Source: DATHTS01 sp041940425 (GTDB taxonomy: Bacteria; Acidobacteriota; Blastocatellia; Pyrinomonadales; Pyrinomonadaceae). From it: a stretch of DNA of 64,000 nt. Below are positions 16,282 through 25,800 of the stretch, piece by piece. Under the pieces are notes generated by a model. The model was not told the DNA's origin. It did not search any database and saw only the letters and a program-made list of their open reading frames with translations. The position numbers and the translations under genes were made by a program. Numbering within the stretch: the first letter of the stretch is position 1; the number at the start of each line of letters is the position of its first letter. The stretch is from positions 1-64,000 of the forward strand of contig JBGTSF010000005.1 of NCBI GenBank assembly GCA_041940425.1. Direction: 5' to 3'.

Positions 16282-17325
16282 CTATCTCGCCTGATCCAGA
16301 TGACTTGCCGGAATTTTAAAACTTCCGATCTCCGAGGTATGACAATAATTGCAGTGAAAAATCGTTTGTTTATCGCTGATGCTTTTTTCGCGTTTGCCGA
16401 TCTCGTCGCGCAATTCGTCGCCGTGACACGAACTCGAACTGCACGTCAGAAGCGGCACGTCGGCGTTGGTCAGCATTCTCAGATCCGAAGTTTGCGTGAT
16501 GCGGATATGACAAACCGTGCAGTCTTTGTTCGCGTGATTTTCGCTCGCGTGATTGAATTTCAGAGAAAAACGCCGCACGATGCCCGATTCGAAATACGGA
16601 GCGGTCAGCCGGTGACAACCCGCGCAGTCGGTGCGCGTCGGTTTCTGTCCCTGGTAATGACAGTTAAAACACGAAGCGTGATTGTCAGGATTATTTTTAA
16701 AGAATTCGGCTCTGGCAATAAAATTTTCCGCCGCCGGATTCGTTAAAGATTCGGTTCGCAAAGGCTTCAAAGTCGTATATTTCGGCAGATCGTCCGGCGT
16801 TTGATGACAGATCGCGCAGTTGTTAAACTGTGGTTTTTTATCTTCGTCGTCAATGAATTTAAAACCCGCTTTAACGAAATGCGCGACGGCGACTTGCTCG
16901 TATTTTTTCTCGTTCGAAGCGATGATGTCCTGATGAACGTCGTGCGGAAAAACGGTCGAAAATTCCTGCGAACGCGATTTTACCGGAAACGCGAAACGCG
17001 CTTTTCCGCGCGGCGAAACATTGACGTGACAGATCGCGCAGATCGCCGGACGGTTGCCGCGAAAAAAATCATTGCGGTGACACCCGATGCAGGAATCGTG
17101 ATCGGGATAATCGGCGACATCGGGAAAACCGCGCGCCGAAGTCCAGTTGGCGGTCGGATTTTTATGACACGAAGCGCAGTCAATCTTTTTATGAGCCGCC
17201 GTCGAATGCGAAAAACTGTCGCGCCCTTTCTGCGCCGAAGTCCGCTCCAGGAAACTCGCCGCGAAAGCAAAAGCGGTGAGTGCAATGAGAAAAAGTCTGA
17301 TGCGGTTTTTGGTCATTTTTGACAA
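16282..17325 (-). CDS. Multihaem cytochrome c, eight CXXCH plus one CX4CH
   Basis: 347 residues with an N-terminal signal/anchor segment (about residues 8-25). Haem motifs in order are CASCH, CIGCH, CAICH, CAICH, CFNCH, CAGCH, CTVCH, CSSSSCH and CNYCH. The eighth has four residues between the cysteines; CX4CH sites bind haem in some cytochromes c3, so nine haems are plausible. Conserved His pairs such as FPHDVH and FNHASENH probably supply distal ligands. The start overlaps the 3' end of the Cys-rich secreted protein gene by 13 bp and the stop abuts the nonahaem lipoprotein gene: tight operon structure. Paralogue of that next gene in its first third. Confidence 0.87.
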   Translation of the reverse strand: MSKMTKNRIRLFLIALTAFAFAASFLERTSAQKGRDSFSHSTAAHKKIDCASCHKNPTANWTSARGFPDVADYPDHDSCIGCHRNDFFRGNRPAICAICHVNVSPRGKARFAFPVKSRSQEFSTVFPHDVHQDIIASNEKKYEQVAVAHFVKAGFKFIDDEDKKPQFNNCAICHQTPDDLPKYTTLKPLRTESLTNPAAENFIARAEFFKNNPDNHASCFNCHYQGQKPTRTDCAGCHRLTAPYFESGIVRRFSLKFNHASENHANKDCTVCHIRITQTSDLRMLTNADVPLLTCSSSSCHGDELRDEIGKREKSISDKQTIFHCNYCHTSEIGSFKIPASHLDQAR

Positions 17326-18074
17326 TTTTCGGTTTTACAAACGGGCAAATCCTTGACGATAACTTCGCAATCTTTGCCTTCTCTTAAAATCAATTTCGCC
17401 GTTTTATCGCTGCCGATTTCCGTTTCGCATGCCCAGATGTAGGTTTTACTGCCGATCTCGAACGGCAAAAGATTTGAAACGAGAAATGTTTCCTCTTCTT
17501 TCCCGTTCAGACCGAGCGGAATATCAATAAAGATCGCTTTGACGCTCACGCTGTCGGTCATCGCCGATTGCAGAGGTTTTACGCCGCTCAAAAGATTTTC
17601 GAGCAGAGATTTTTGTTTTAAATAGAAACCTTCACGAAACGGCGGCGCGAGATTGGTCGTCAGCCATTTCTGCGCGATTGCCGGACGATTGCCGAATTGT
17701 TTTAATCCCTTTTGAAAAGCCGTCCGAAATTCGGGAACGGTTTCGATGTCCGCCCGTTCGATCTCGCGGCAATACGGCGATTCGCAGTTTTCCGCTTTCA
17801 GCCAGCAGATAAATTCCGGGCTGGCGTTTAATTGACTGTAAAAACAATCGCGCGAAACGAGTTCGGCGGTTTTCAATTTTTCGACGAGATTTTTGTTTTC
17901 TTCCAAACCGCCGCGCAGAAGATAGAATCTTTTGCGTTCGAGCTTTTCCATTTTTCCTTCGACACGTACGCGCCCCGAAACTTCCAATGAACCGAACGGC
18001 GTTTGGGCATTGACGAAATAAAAGCCGAAAGCCGAAAGCGCGATGAGCAAAAATTTTCCCGAAAATTTTAACAT
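17313..18074 (-). CDS. Secreted Cys-rich protein of unknown function in the cytochrome operon
   Basis: 253 residues with a signal peptide (MLKFSGKFLLIALSAFGFYF... to VNAQ, cleavage near residue 24). The mature part begins with SGRVRVEGKMEKLERKRFYL, a short beta segment. It contains eight or so cysteines spread in pairs (CFYSQ, FICW, NCESPYC, WACE, DCEV, VCKTENC) that could form disulfides; no CXXCH motif, so it is not a c-type cytochrome. I do not recognise the family. It lies between the GlcG-domain gene (6 bp gap) and a cytochrome gene (13 bp overlap), so it is very probably expressed and may work with that cytochrome complex. Confidence 0.75.
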   Translation of the reverse strand: MLKFSGKFLLIALSAFGFYFVNAQTPFGSLEVSGRVRVEGKMEKLERKRFYLLRGGLEENKNLVEKLKTAELVSRDCFYSQLNASPEFICWLKAENCESPYCREIERADIETVPEFRTAFQKGLKQFGNRPAIAQKWLTTNLAPPFREGFYLKQKSLLENLLSGVKPLQSAMTDSVSVKAIFIDIPLGLNGKEEETFLVSNLLPFEIGSKTYIWACETEIGSDKTAKLILREGKDCEVIVKDLPVCKTENCQK

Positions 18075-18080
18075 TAGAAA

Positions 18081-19754
18081 TCAAGGCAAAGTCGGTCGCG
18101 GCGGAAATTTCAGAAACGGCAGTCTGACGCCGCGCACGAAAAATTGATCGGAGCGAATCTCGATTGGCGGAGCGAAATTGTTCGCTCCGCCCGCCGCGAT
18201 AAAATCATCCTGCTCGATGCCGTCGCCGCTGATGCCGATCGCGCCGACCATCACGCCGTTCTTAAAAAGCGGAATGCCGCCCGCGAAGATTTGCAGACCG
18301 TTCCGCAGATTCGTGATCGGCGTGCAGCCGCATTGGAGCAGTTTTTTCACCATTTTCGAATTTTTCAGACACGGCGGCGCGGGACTCGTTACCGCGTCAA
18401 AAATCAGATCGGATTGAAAACCGACATTGAACGGACTCCACGAACCGAGCGCGACGCTGAACGGTCCGGGCGCGGTGTCGTTGATGCCGTCCGGGAAGAG
18501 CGGGCGGTTAAGAAAACCGAAACCGCGGTCGCTGAACGCAATCGTGCCGTTAAACAAAAGTCCGTCGGCGGCGGCGCGGTCGGCATACGAACCAAAACCC
18601 GTCGCCCGTAAAACCGCCGCCGCATTTGCGCGATTCATAAAAGCGACCGTTCGCGCCTTTTGCGCGGAAACGTCAAAGCCGAAAACCGGCGCGTCCAATT
18701 GGCGAAAAATTCCGAGAATTCTCCCGTCCACATCGGCGACCGCGATGGACACGCGGGCGTTACTGCCGAGCGGCTGTCGAATCCCGGCGCGCGTTATATT
18801 GGCGAGCGCGGCGGCACTTCCCAAAATCTGAGTTACTTCGGCGGCGGTCAGCGCGGAACCGGCAACCGGCGGATAAAAACGCGGGTCTGCTTCGCCGCTA
18901 ATGCCGTTCAATGTAACGGGCAAAAAAGCCGACGGCAGTGCCGCGCGGATTGGAAAAGCGGGAACCACACTGCCCGGCAAACTTCCGAACGGAATCTGCG
19001 TCGCGGGCGGCACACTCGTTATATTGGAAAACGGCAGACGAATTCCTTCGATCAAAATATTGTCGGCTCGGATCAGAGTCGGCGCGGAATAATTCTGCGC
19101 CGCCGCGACCGCAATTATTTCTTCAAACGGCTGGTCGTTGTCGGTCGGTATGCGGTCAATCGTGTAAACCCCGTCGCCCTCGACACCGACACCGCCGACC
19201 GCCACGCCGTTTTTGTAAAGCGGAATTCCGCCCGGATCGCCCGACAGACCGAGCGGCAGTCCGGCGACGGCAATGTCCGAACAAGCGAGCGAAGAAAACT
19301 GCACGCCGAAAAGAGGTCCGCCCGGACGATTGTCAACGTCCGGCGGAAAATGTTCCTGAATGATAAAACTCGCCGTGCGCGTCGTAAAAGCGTTGCCGCC
19401 CGTGCTGAACAGAGCGGCTGTTCCCGCCTTTGAATGAACGGCGAAAATTGACGGCGCGACAAAACCTTCAAAACCGCCGCTGCCGCCGCCCGAAATTACA
19501 GAATCCGTATTCGCGCCGGTCATCGCAAATATTCCCAGTACGTTGCCTTCATGGTCGGTAACGGCGATCGTTACTTTTTTGTTCATGGCGACGGCGGTCG
19601 AAACGCCCTGCGCGATGATCGTCCGCACATCGTCGGCGGTCAGGGATTGTTGGGCAAAAGCTCGTTGAGCATTAAGATTTGTAAACAAGATAAGACTGAC
19701 CGAAAAGATAAAAAATTTGACGATTGAATAAAATTTCCCGTGCCGACAGTTCAT
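18081..19754 (-). CDS. Secreted protein with two GlcG/HbpS (DUF336) domains
   Basis: 557 residues with a signal peptide (about 1-35, ending near AFAQQ). Domain 1 (about 36-240) begins SLTADDVRTIIAQGVSTAVA with IAVTDHEGNVLGIF and ends in LYKNGVAVGGVGVEGDGVYT. Domain 2 (about 300-545) repeats the scheme with LTAAEVTQILGSAAAL, IAVADVDGRILGIF and LFKNGVMVGAIGISGDGIEQDD. GlcG/HbpS proteins bind haem or act in redox sensing. Two fused copies with long Pro/Gly-rich insertions are larger than the usual 140-residue family member. First gene of the minus-strand redox cluster, which strengthens a haem-related role; that role is inference. Confidence 0.83.
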   Translation of the reverse strand: MNCRHGKFYSIVKFFIFSVSLILFTNLNAQRAFAQQSLTADDVRTIIAQGVSTAVAMNKKVTIAVTDHEGNVLGIFAMTGANTDSVISGGGSGGFEGFVAPSIFAVHSKAGTAALFSTGGNAFTTRTASFIIQEHFPPDVDNRPGGPLFGVQFSSLACSDIAVAGLPLGLSGDPGGIPLYKNGVAVGGVGVEGDGVYTIDRIPTDNDQPFEEIIAVAAAQNYSAPTLIRADNILIEGIRLPFSNITSVPPATQIPFGSLPGSVVPAFPIRAALPSAFLPVTLNGISGEADPRFYPPVAGSALTAAEVTQILGSAAALANITRAGIRQPLGSNARVSIAVADVDGRILGIFRQLDAPVFGFDVSAQKARTVAFMNRANAAAVLRATGFGSYADRAAADGLLFNGTIAFSDRGFGFLNRPLFPDGINDTAPGPFSVALGSWSPFNVGFQSDLIFDAVTSPAPPCLKNSKMVKKLLQCGCTPITNLRNGLQIFAGGIPLFKNGVMVGAIGISGDGIEQDDFIAAGGANNFAPPIEIRSDQFFVRGVRLPFLKFPPRPTLP

Positions 19755-19950
19755 AATTTTTCACCCGAACCCTGAAATTACCGGGTTTTTTTGGAGCCTT
19801 TTTCCAATGCCGCCAAAAATAGTATAGAACCGACTTGCCGTCTGAACGCGAACCGCAAAATTTACAATGACCGGTTTTGATGATAAAAGAGGTGCGTTTT
19901 CATTTTATGACTCAAATTTTATAAGTCAAGTGAAATGAATTTCGGGTAGC

Positions 19951-20193
19951 GTCCTAATTTGTGTTGCCAGATAATAATCTTCAAACTTGCTCCGTAGGAG
20001 CATAAGTCAATAGCCCGGCGATTTATCGCCGGGTTTGATCGTCAAATTATTTCCAAGTCCCGTAGGGACGGCAGAATTCGTTCGTCCCTACGGGACTTAA
20101 TACTGTATGTTATCTGAAACCACAGCGATAAATCGCCGGGCTATTAACAATAGTCCCTGCGGGACCAAAACCTTTGGCAACACAAATTAGGAC
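19951..20193. mobile_element. MITE-like palindromic element with perfect 19-bp terminal inverted repeats
   Basis: The ends are GTCCTAATTTGTGTTGCCA (19951-19969) and its exact reverse complement (20175-20193). Inside are several hairpin modules: GCTCCGTAGGAGC, CCCGGCGATTTATCGCCGGG, GTCCCGTAGGGAC with its inverted partner GTCCCTACGGGAC, GCGATAAATCGCCGGGC and GTCCCTGCGGGAC. No transposase is encoded. Flanks share only TAGC (19947-19950 and 20195-20198), which may be extended terminal repeat or target duplication. The composition of nested REP-like hairpins suggests mobilisation in trans, for example by a REP-associated transposase elsewhere. Confidence 0.8.
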
Positions 20194-20352
20194 ATAGCTG
20201 AATTTTGAACGATTTTCATTATTATAAAAATCAAGCGGTAAAAGGAAAGTATGATCGAACACGCGGCGGGCGACAAAGCGGTGCGTAAATGTCTCCGTCA
20301 GGAACCGAATCCGAATTTTCAAATTTTACAGGCTGGAATATGCCGGAAAACA

Positions 20353-20383
20353 TTGACAAATCTCTGATTTAACCGCTTATATT
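20353..20383 (+). promoter_or_regulatory. Candidate sigma-70 promoter for the beta-barrel gene
   Basis: TTGACA at 20353-20358 and TTATAT at 20377-20382 are separated by 18 bp, about 105 bp before the ATG at 20490. The sequence match is good but untested. AT-rich leader sequence follows. Confidence 0.45.
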
Positions 20384-20489
20384 TCTAATAAATATTAGCC
20401 AAATTTTAATATTTGTGTTAAAACAGTTGGAACTTCACTTAAAAATCATTCAGTTAAAAGTTTGGATAAGCGGTTAAGAATTTATATTG

Positions 20490-22643
20490 ATGAATCTCTT
20501 TTCAGCAAGACGAATTTTTTTATTAACCGTCCTGTTTTTAACGGGCTGTTCGATTACTGCGGCTCAACAGACGGGCGGACGGATTTTCGGAAAGGTTACT
20601 GACGCGGACGGCAAAGCGGTCGCCGGGGTAACGGTCGTCATCGTCAATCAGACATCTTCCGAAACCGAAAAAACAAAAACCGAATCGGACGGCGATTACA
20701 GCAAAAGACTTTCGGCGGGCGCGTATCGCGTCAGCGTCGAGCCGCCCTTTGAAGCGCGTTTCGACCGCGGCAAGGTTTCCGATTACGGCTCGTTTTCAAA
20801 TGTCATCTGTGATAAAACAAAAAGAATCTGTCCAATTTTAGAAAACATCATCATCGGCGGCGACGCGGAAACGAAGATTGATTTTCAGGTCGAGCAGTTG
20901 AAAACCGAAGAATTAAATCTGCCAAAACCGGACGAACCGACCGGCGCGGCTGGAAATGAAACCGTCGAATCCGCACCGCCGACGAGCGGCGACCGACGCG
21001 AACTTCGCGACCGCTGGCGCATCGGTTTTCCCGAATACGACCGCTACGGCGACCAGGGCGCGCGCGGACGCGACATTCCGTTCCGGCGAAACAAATGGTT
21101 TAATCCGTATGACCAAAGCGTTTTAAAAGGCGATTATCCGATCTTCGGCAACGAATATTTTATGATTCTCTCAGCCGTCAGCACGAGCCAGATCGAACTG
21201 CGCCGCACGCCGACCGCTTCGAATGTCAGCGCGAATAATCCGAACAGCGAGTATTTTCTTGGCAGACCGGAAAGTCTCGCTTTCAATCAAACTCTGCAAT
21301 TTTCCTTTGAATTATTTCGCGGGCAAACCGCTTTTCAGCCGCGTCAATGGGCGATCAAAATCTCGCCGACGTTCAGCGTTCCGAATTATCTGAATGCCAG
21401 AGAAACGGGCATCGTCAACATTGATGTGCGGCGCGGCACGAACCGCGTTGACCTGCACGCTTCGCTCGAAGAAGCCTTTGCCGAAGTCAAACTTTTCGAC
21501 ACCAACGACAATTACGACGCGGTTTCCGTGCGCGGCGGAATCCAGCCGTTTAACGCCGACTTTCGCGGATTTCTTTATACCGACAACAATCTCGGAGCGC
21601 GTCTTTTCGGCGCGTTTTCCAATAACAAAACGCAGTTTAATCTCGCTTATTTCCGGCAGATCGAAAAAGATACGAACAGCAATCTGAACTCTCTGAAAGA
21701 ACTCAGAAACCAGCACGTTTATATCGCCAATCTTTTCCGGCAGGATTTTTTATACAAGGGCTACACGATTCAGGCAATCGGCGCGTATAACAACGACCGC
21801 GCGGATATTCATTACGATTCGAACGGTTTTCTGGTGCGTCCCGCGCTGATCGGCGACGTTCGACCGCACACGATCAAAGCCGGATATGTCGGCATCAACG
21901 GCGACGGGCATATCGGGATTTTGAATCTTTCGCACTCGTATTATTTCGCGTTCGGCAGTGACGATCACAATCCGATTGCCGGAAAGCGGACGAGTATCAG
22001 AGCGCATATGGCGGCGGCGGAATTTTCGATTGACCGCGATTTTATCCGCTACCGCGCTTCGTTTTTTTATGCTTCGGGCGACAAAAATCCGACTGACGAC
22101 AGGGCGAGCGGATTTGATGCAATTTTTGATGACCCGAATTTTGTCGGCGGTCAATTTTCTTATTGGAGCAGACAGGGTGTGAGACTGGTTTCGACCGATG
22201 TCGGTCTGGTTCAGCCGAACTCTCTTTTGCCGAGTTTAAGATCGAGCAAAACCGAAGGTCAGGCGAATTTCGTCAATCCCGGAATACAGATTTTCAACGT
22301 CGGCATTGATGCCGAAGTTACGCAGACATTGAAAGCGGTTTTTAACGCGAATTACCTGCGTTTCGACCGCACCGAACCGCTCGAATACATTTTGTTTCAG
22401 CCGCGCATTCGTCATGAGATCGGCTACGATTTAAGTCTAGGCGTGGTTTATCGTCCGCTGTTGATAAACAACATCACGTTTACATTCGGCGGAAATTATC
22501 TGATTCCGGGAAAAGGTTTTTACGATATTTTTACGGACCGAACCCGCAATTGCCCGATTCCGAATTTTTGCCAGAACGCGAATGTGCCGAATCCAAGTAA
22601 GCCGCAATATTCCGTGTTCGCGCAGATGAAATTGATTTATTAG
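20490..22643 (+). CDS. Outer-membrane beta-barrel protein with N-terminal carboxypeptidase-regulatory-like domain
   Basis: About 717 residues from ATG 20490 (an in-frame TTG lies just upstream). The signal peptide contains FLTGCSITAAQ, so either lipoprotein or Ala-X-Ala processing is possible. Residues 30-130 form a CarboxypepD_reg/SdrB-like beta sandwich (GRIFGKVTDADGKAVAGVTV). From about 220 on, the sequence alternates polar and aromatic residues with many Asn/Tyr/Phe turns, typical of a large beta-barrel, and ends in FAQMKLIY with a terminal aromatic residue. No TonB box or plug domain is recognised. It stands next to a decahaem cytochrome, so it may be the porin of a porin-cytochrome conduit. 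That is inferred from position. Confidence 0.72.
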   Translation: MNLFSARRIFLLTVLFLTGCSITAAQQTGGRIFGKVTDADGKAVAGVTVVIVNQTSSETEKTKTESDGDYSKRLSAGAYRVSVEPPFEARFDRGKVSDYGSFSNVICDKTKRICPILENIIIGGDAETKIDFQVEQLKTEELNLPKPDEPTGAAGNETVESAPPTSGDRRELRDRWRIGFPEYDRYGDQGARGRDIPFRRNKWFNPYDQSVLKGDYPIFGNEYFMILSAVSTSQIELRRTPTASNVSANNPNSEYFLGRPESLAFNQTLQFSFELFRGQTAFQPRQWAIKISPTFSVPNYLNARETGIVNIDVRRGTNRVDLHASLEEAFAEVKLFDTNDNYDAVSVRGGIQPFNADFRGFLYTDNNLGARLFGAFSNNKTQFNLAYFRQIEKDTNSNLNSLKELRNQHVYIANLFRQDFLYKGYTIQAIGAYNNDRADIHYDSNGFLVRPALIGDVRPHTIKAGYVGINGDGHIGILNLSHSYYFAFGSDDHNPIAGKRTSIRAHMAAAEFSIDRDFIRYRASFFYASGDKNPTDDRASGFDAIFDDPNFVGGQFSYWSRQGVRLVSTDVGLVQPNSLLPSLRSSKTEGQANFVNPGIQIFNVGIDAEVTQTLKAVFNANYLRFDRTEPLEYILFQPRIRHEIGYDLSLGVVYRPLLINNITFTFGGNYLIPGKGFYDIFTDRTRNCPIPNFCQNANVPNPSKPQYSVFAQMKLIY

Positions 22644-22665
22644 GTTTTATTGAAAATTTTATAAA

Positions 22666-22845
22666 TTGCCACTAGCTTCAGCTAGTGGATGTTTGAAAAA
22701 GAAAGTTGGCGGCTTTAGCCAAAATAAAAATATGAACTTCCGATTCAGCTTTAGCTAAAGCATAAAGGTTGATTGATATTTTTCTTAAATTTGGCTAAAG
22801 CCAGTTGCTTGTTTGAACTCAACCACTAGCTGAAGCTAGTGGCAA
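22666..22845. repeat. 180-bp palindromic element with 23-bp perfect terminal inverted repeats
   Basis: The left end (22666-22688) contains CCACTAGCTTCAGCTAGTGG, itself a palindrome; the right end (22823-22845) is its exact inverse over 23 bp. Internally GGCTTTAGCCAAA and TTTGGCTAAAGCC pair, and AGCTTTAGCTAAAGC forms another hairpin. No coding content. It lies between the beta-barrel and decahaem genes and could be a mobile REP/MITE-type unit or an mRNA hairpin that uncouples the two genes. Confidence 0.82.
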
Positions 22846-22887
22846 CTAATAAAAACAACCTGTCCACAAGACATAGAGGAAAGAAAA

Positions 22888-25800
22888 ATGCTTCTGAAAA
22901 ACAAAATTAACCGGCTAAAATTTTTTGTCGTCATAATTTTTGTCTGTTTTTTGGCGGCAATTTTCTGGCACAATACTGCATCTGTGCGAAGTCAGGAAAC
23001 TCCGGCTAATACTCAGCCGGAAAAAACTCCCGAACCTGCGGCGACCGAACCGAAACCTGTCGAAACTCCGCAAACGCTGCCGACAGAAGGCTGTCTGCAA
23101 TGTCATAACAACATCGAACCGATGCACCGCTACAATGCGCGCGGCGATGTTTTTGACAAACTCGATAACGGCAAGGACGCGCAGGGCTTAAGCTGCACAG
23201 CGTGCCACGGCGGAAATCCGGCGGCGACGACGCAAAAGGACGCGCATGTTCAGCCGAAATTTCCGAAGGAATGGGGTTGCAAAAATGGCGAATGTTCGAG
23301 CCGCAATCCCGAACGCGCCAATACGCTTCTTTTGAAAGAAAGCGCGGAATTTGTCCGGTTTATAAATCCAGGCGATTTTCGCGTCATCACGCAGACATGC
23401 GGCGAATGTCATTCGGAAGAAAATCGAAACGTTTCGCGTTCGATGATGGCGCACGGCGCGATGCTCTGGGGCGCGGCTCTTTACAACAACGGCGGTTTTC
23501 ATATCAAAGACACGCGCTTTGGGGAAAGCTACAACGAGGACGGAAATCCGCAGACGCTTCTCGCCAATCCGATGCCGACACGCGAAGAAACGGCATTTAA
23601 TGGTTTTCTGCCGTTTCTCGAACCGCTTCCGCGCTGGGAAATTTCTCAGCCCGGAAATATTCTGCGCGTTTTCGAGCGCGGCGGGCGAAGGCGTTTGGAA
23701 GTCGGTTTGCCTGATAAGGAAGAAGAAAACGGCAAACCCGACAAAGGTTTGAGTCCGCGCGGTCTCGGCACATTAAACCGCACCGATCCGGTTTATCTTG
23801 GTTTGCAGAAAACTCGTTTGATGGACCCGACACTCAATATGCTCGGCACGAACGATCATCCGGGCGATTATCGTTCCGCCGGATGCACGTCTTGTCACGT
23901 CATTTATGCAAATGACCGCGATGCTGTTAATTCCGCGTTTTATGCAAAAGACGGCAATCAGGGAATGTCGAAATCCGCCGACGAATCCATTCCGAAAAAC
24001 GAACCCGGTCATCCGATAAAACATCAGTTCACGTCGCAGATTCCGACCTCGCAATGTATGACCTGCCATATGCATCCGGGAACGAATATGGTGGCGACAT
24101 ATCTCGGACAGATGTGGTGGGACAACGAAACGGACGGAAAATTTATGTATCCGACCGATAAACAGATCAATCCGTCGGAGTCGGACGAAGCGGAAAAACT
24201 GCAAAAAAATCCCGAAGCATCTTCGCTTCGCGGTCTTTGGTCTGATTCCGAATTTTTACAAAAAACCGGAACGAAAGAATTTAACGAAAAACTCGAACGG
24301 GTGCAGTTTGCCGATTCGCACGGTCACGGATGGATGTTTAAGAACGTCTATAAAAAAGACCGCAAAGGAAATCTTTTGGACAAAGACGATCAGATAATTT
24401 CGCCCGACGATCCCGACAAATTCGCAAAATCGGTGCATTTAAAAGACATCCATCTCGAACGCGGAATGCACTGCGCCGATTGTCATTTCCGGCAGGACGC
24501 GCACGGCACGGGGATTCTGTATAACGAACCGCGCGCGGCGGTCGAGATCGGCTGTATTGACTGCCACGGCACGATCAAAAATAAAGCGAACGCGATCACG
24601 AGCGGTTTCGCCGCACTACCGCCGGAAAATAAAAACGAACTCGCGCAGAGAGAAAGAAACAAAGAACCGCTTATCGGGCGCGATCTGACGCGGCTTCGTT
24701 TCCGCTCGCCCGACGGCAGACGCAAAACCGTTCTCGAAATTATTAACCGCGACACGACGCGCAAAGACAAAAACGGCAACGAGATCGAACTCAAAAAAGG
24801 CGATGTCGTGCAGAATTCCATTGTTGATCCCGAACTCTGGTGGAAAGTTACCCAAACGGTTGACACCGTAACGCCCGGCAATTCCGATTACAACGAAAAA
24901 TCGGCTTACGCCAAGACAATGCAAAAGGACAACGAAACCTGGGGCGATGCAACGGTCGGCGAAAATATGCTCGCGCACCGCGACAATAATATGACCTGCT
25001 ACGCCTGTCATACTTCGTGGGTAACAAGCTGTTTCGGCTGTCATCTTTCGATGGAAGCCAACCGCAAAATGCCGAATCGTCATAACGAAGGCGGTTTTTC
25101 CAGAAATTACACTTCGTATAATTATCAGGTTTTGCGCGACGATATTTTTATGCTCGGCAAAGACGGAACGGTTACGGGACACCGCGTTGCGCCCGTGCGT
25201 TCGAGTTCCGCCGTGCTGGTGAGTTCGCGCAATCAGAACCGCGAATGGATCTATCATCAACAGCAGACCGTTTCCGCCGAAGGCTTTTCCGGTCAGGCGT
25301 TTAACACGCATGTTCCGCACACCGTCCGCGGCAAGGAAACGCAGACTTGTTCAGACTGTCACGTTTCTCAAAACAACGATAATAATGCGTGGCTGGCACA
25401 GGTGATGCTCCAAGGCACGAATTTCGTCAATTTTATGGGACGTTACATTTTCGTCGCCGCCGAGCATTCGCTCGAAGCCGTCGCCGTTACCGAACACGAA
25501 GAACCGCAAGCCGTCTATGGCAGCACTCTCCACAAGCTGGCTTACAAAGACAACTACGAAAAATTCGTCAGTAAAGGACGCGAACTGAGCGAGTATTACG
25601 AAAACAAAGGTCGCCCCGAAGCCTTGCAGGTGCAGGTGCGCGGCGAATACGCTTATGTCGCCGCCGGAAAAGGCGGTTTGCGCGTTTACGATATCGCGCA
25701 GATTGACCACAAAGGTTTTTCGGAAAGAATCGTCACTGCGCCCGTGTCGCCGTTCGGTCAGAGATTTTATGTTGACACGAAATATGCGACTGCCGTCGCC

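Larger units (their letters stand above)
19755..20489. other. Large divergent intergenic region
   Basis: This 735-bp gap separates the minus-strand redox cluster from the plus-strand beta-barrel gene. It holds the 243-bp palindromic element (19951-20193), a promoter candidate for the beta-barrel gene (20353-20383) and AT-rich sequence near 20380-20460. Next to the GlcG start, around 19770-19792, there is a short CCCG...CGGG hairpin followed by T7. I see no convincing protein-coding frame. Confidence 0.7.

Noticed and set aside
15442..16746. A 434-residue plus-strand frame opposite two cytochrome genes
   Set aside because: Opposite strand encodes regular CXXCH cytochromes; this frame is only a by-product of codon bias.
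23270..23300. CKNGEC in the decahaem protein as an eleventh haem site
   Set aside because: No His follows the second Cys, so it does not fit CXXCH or CXnCH.
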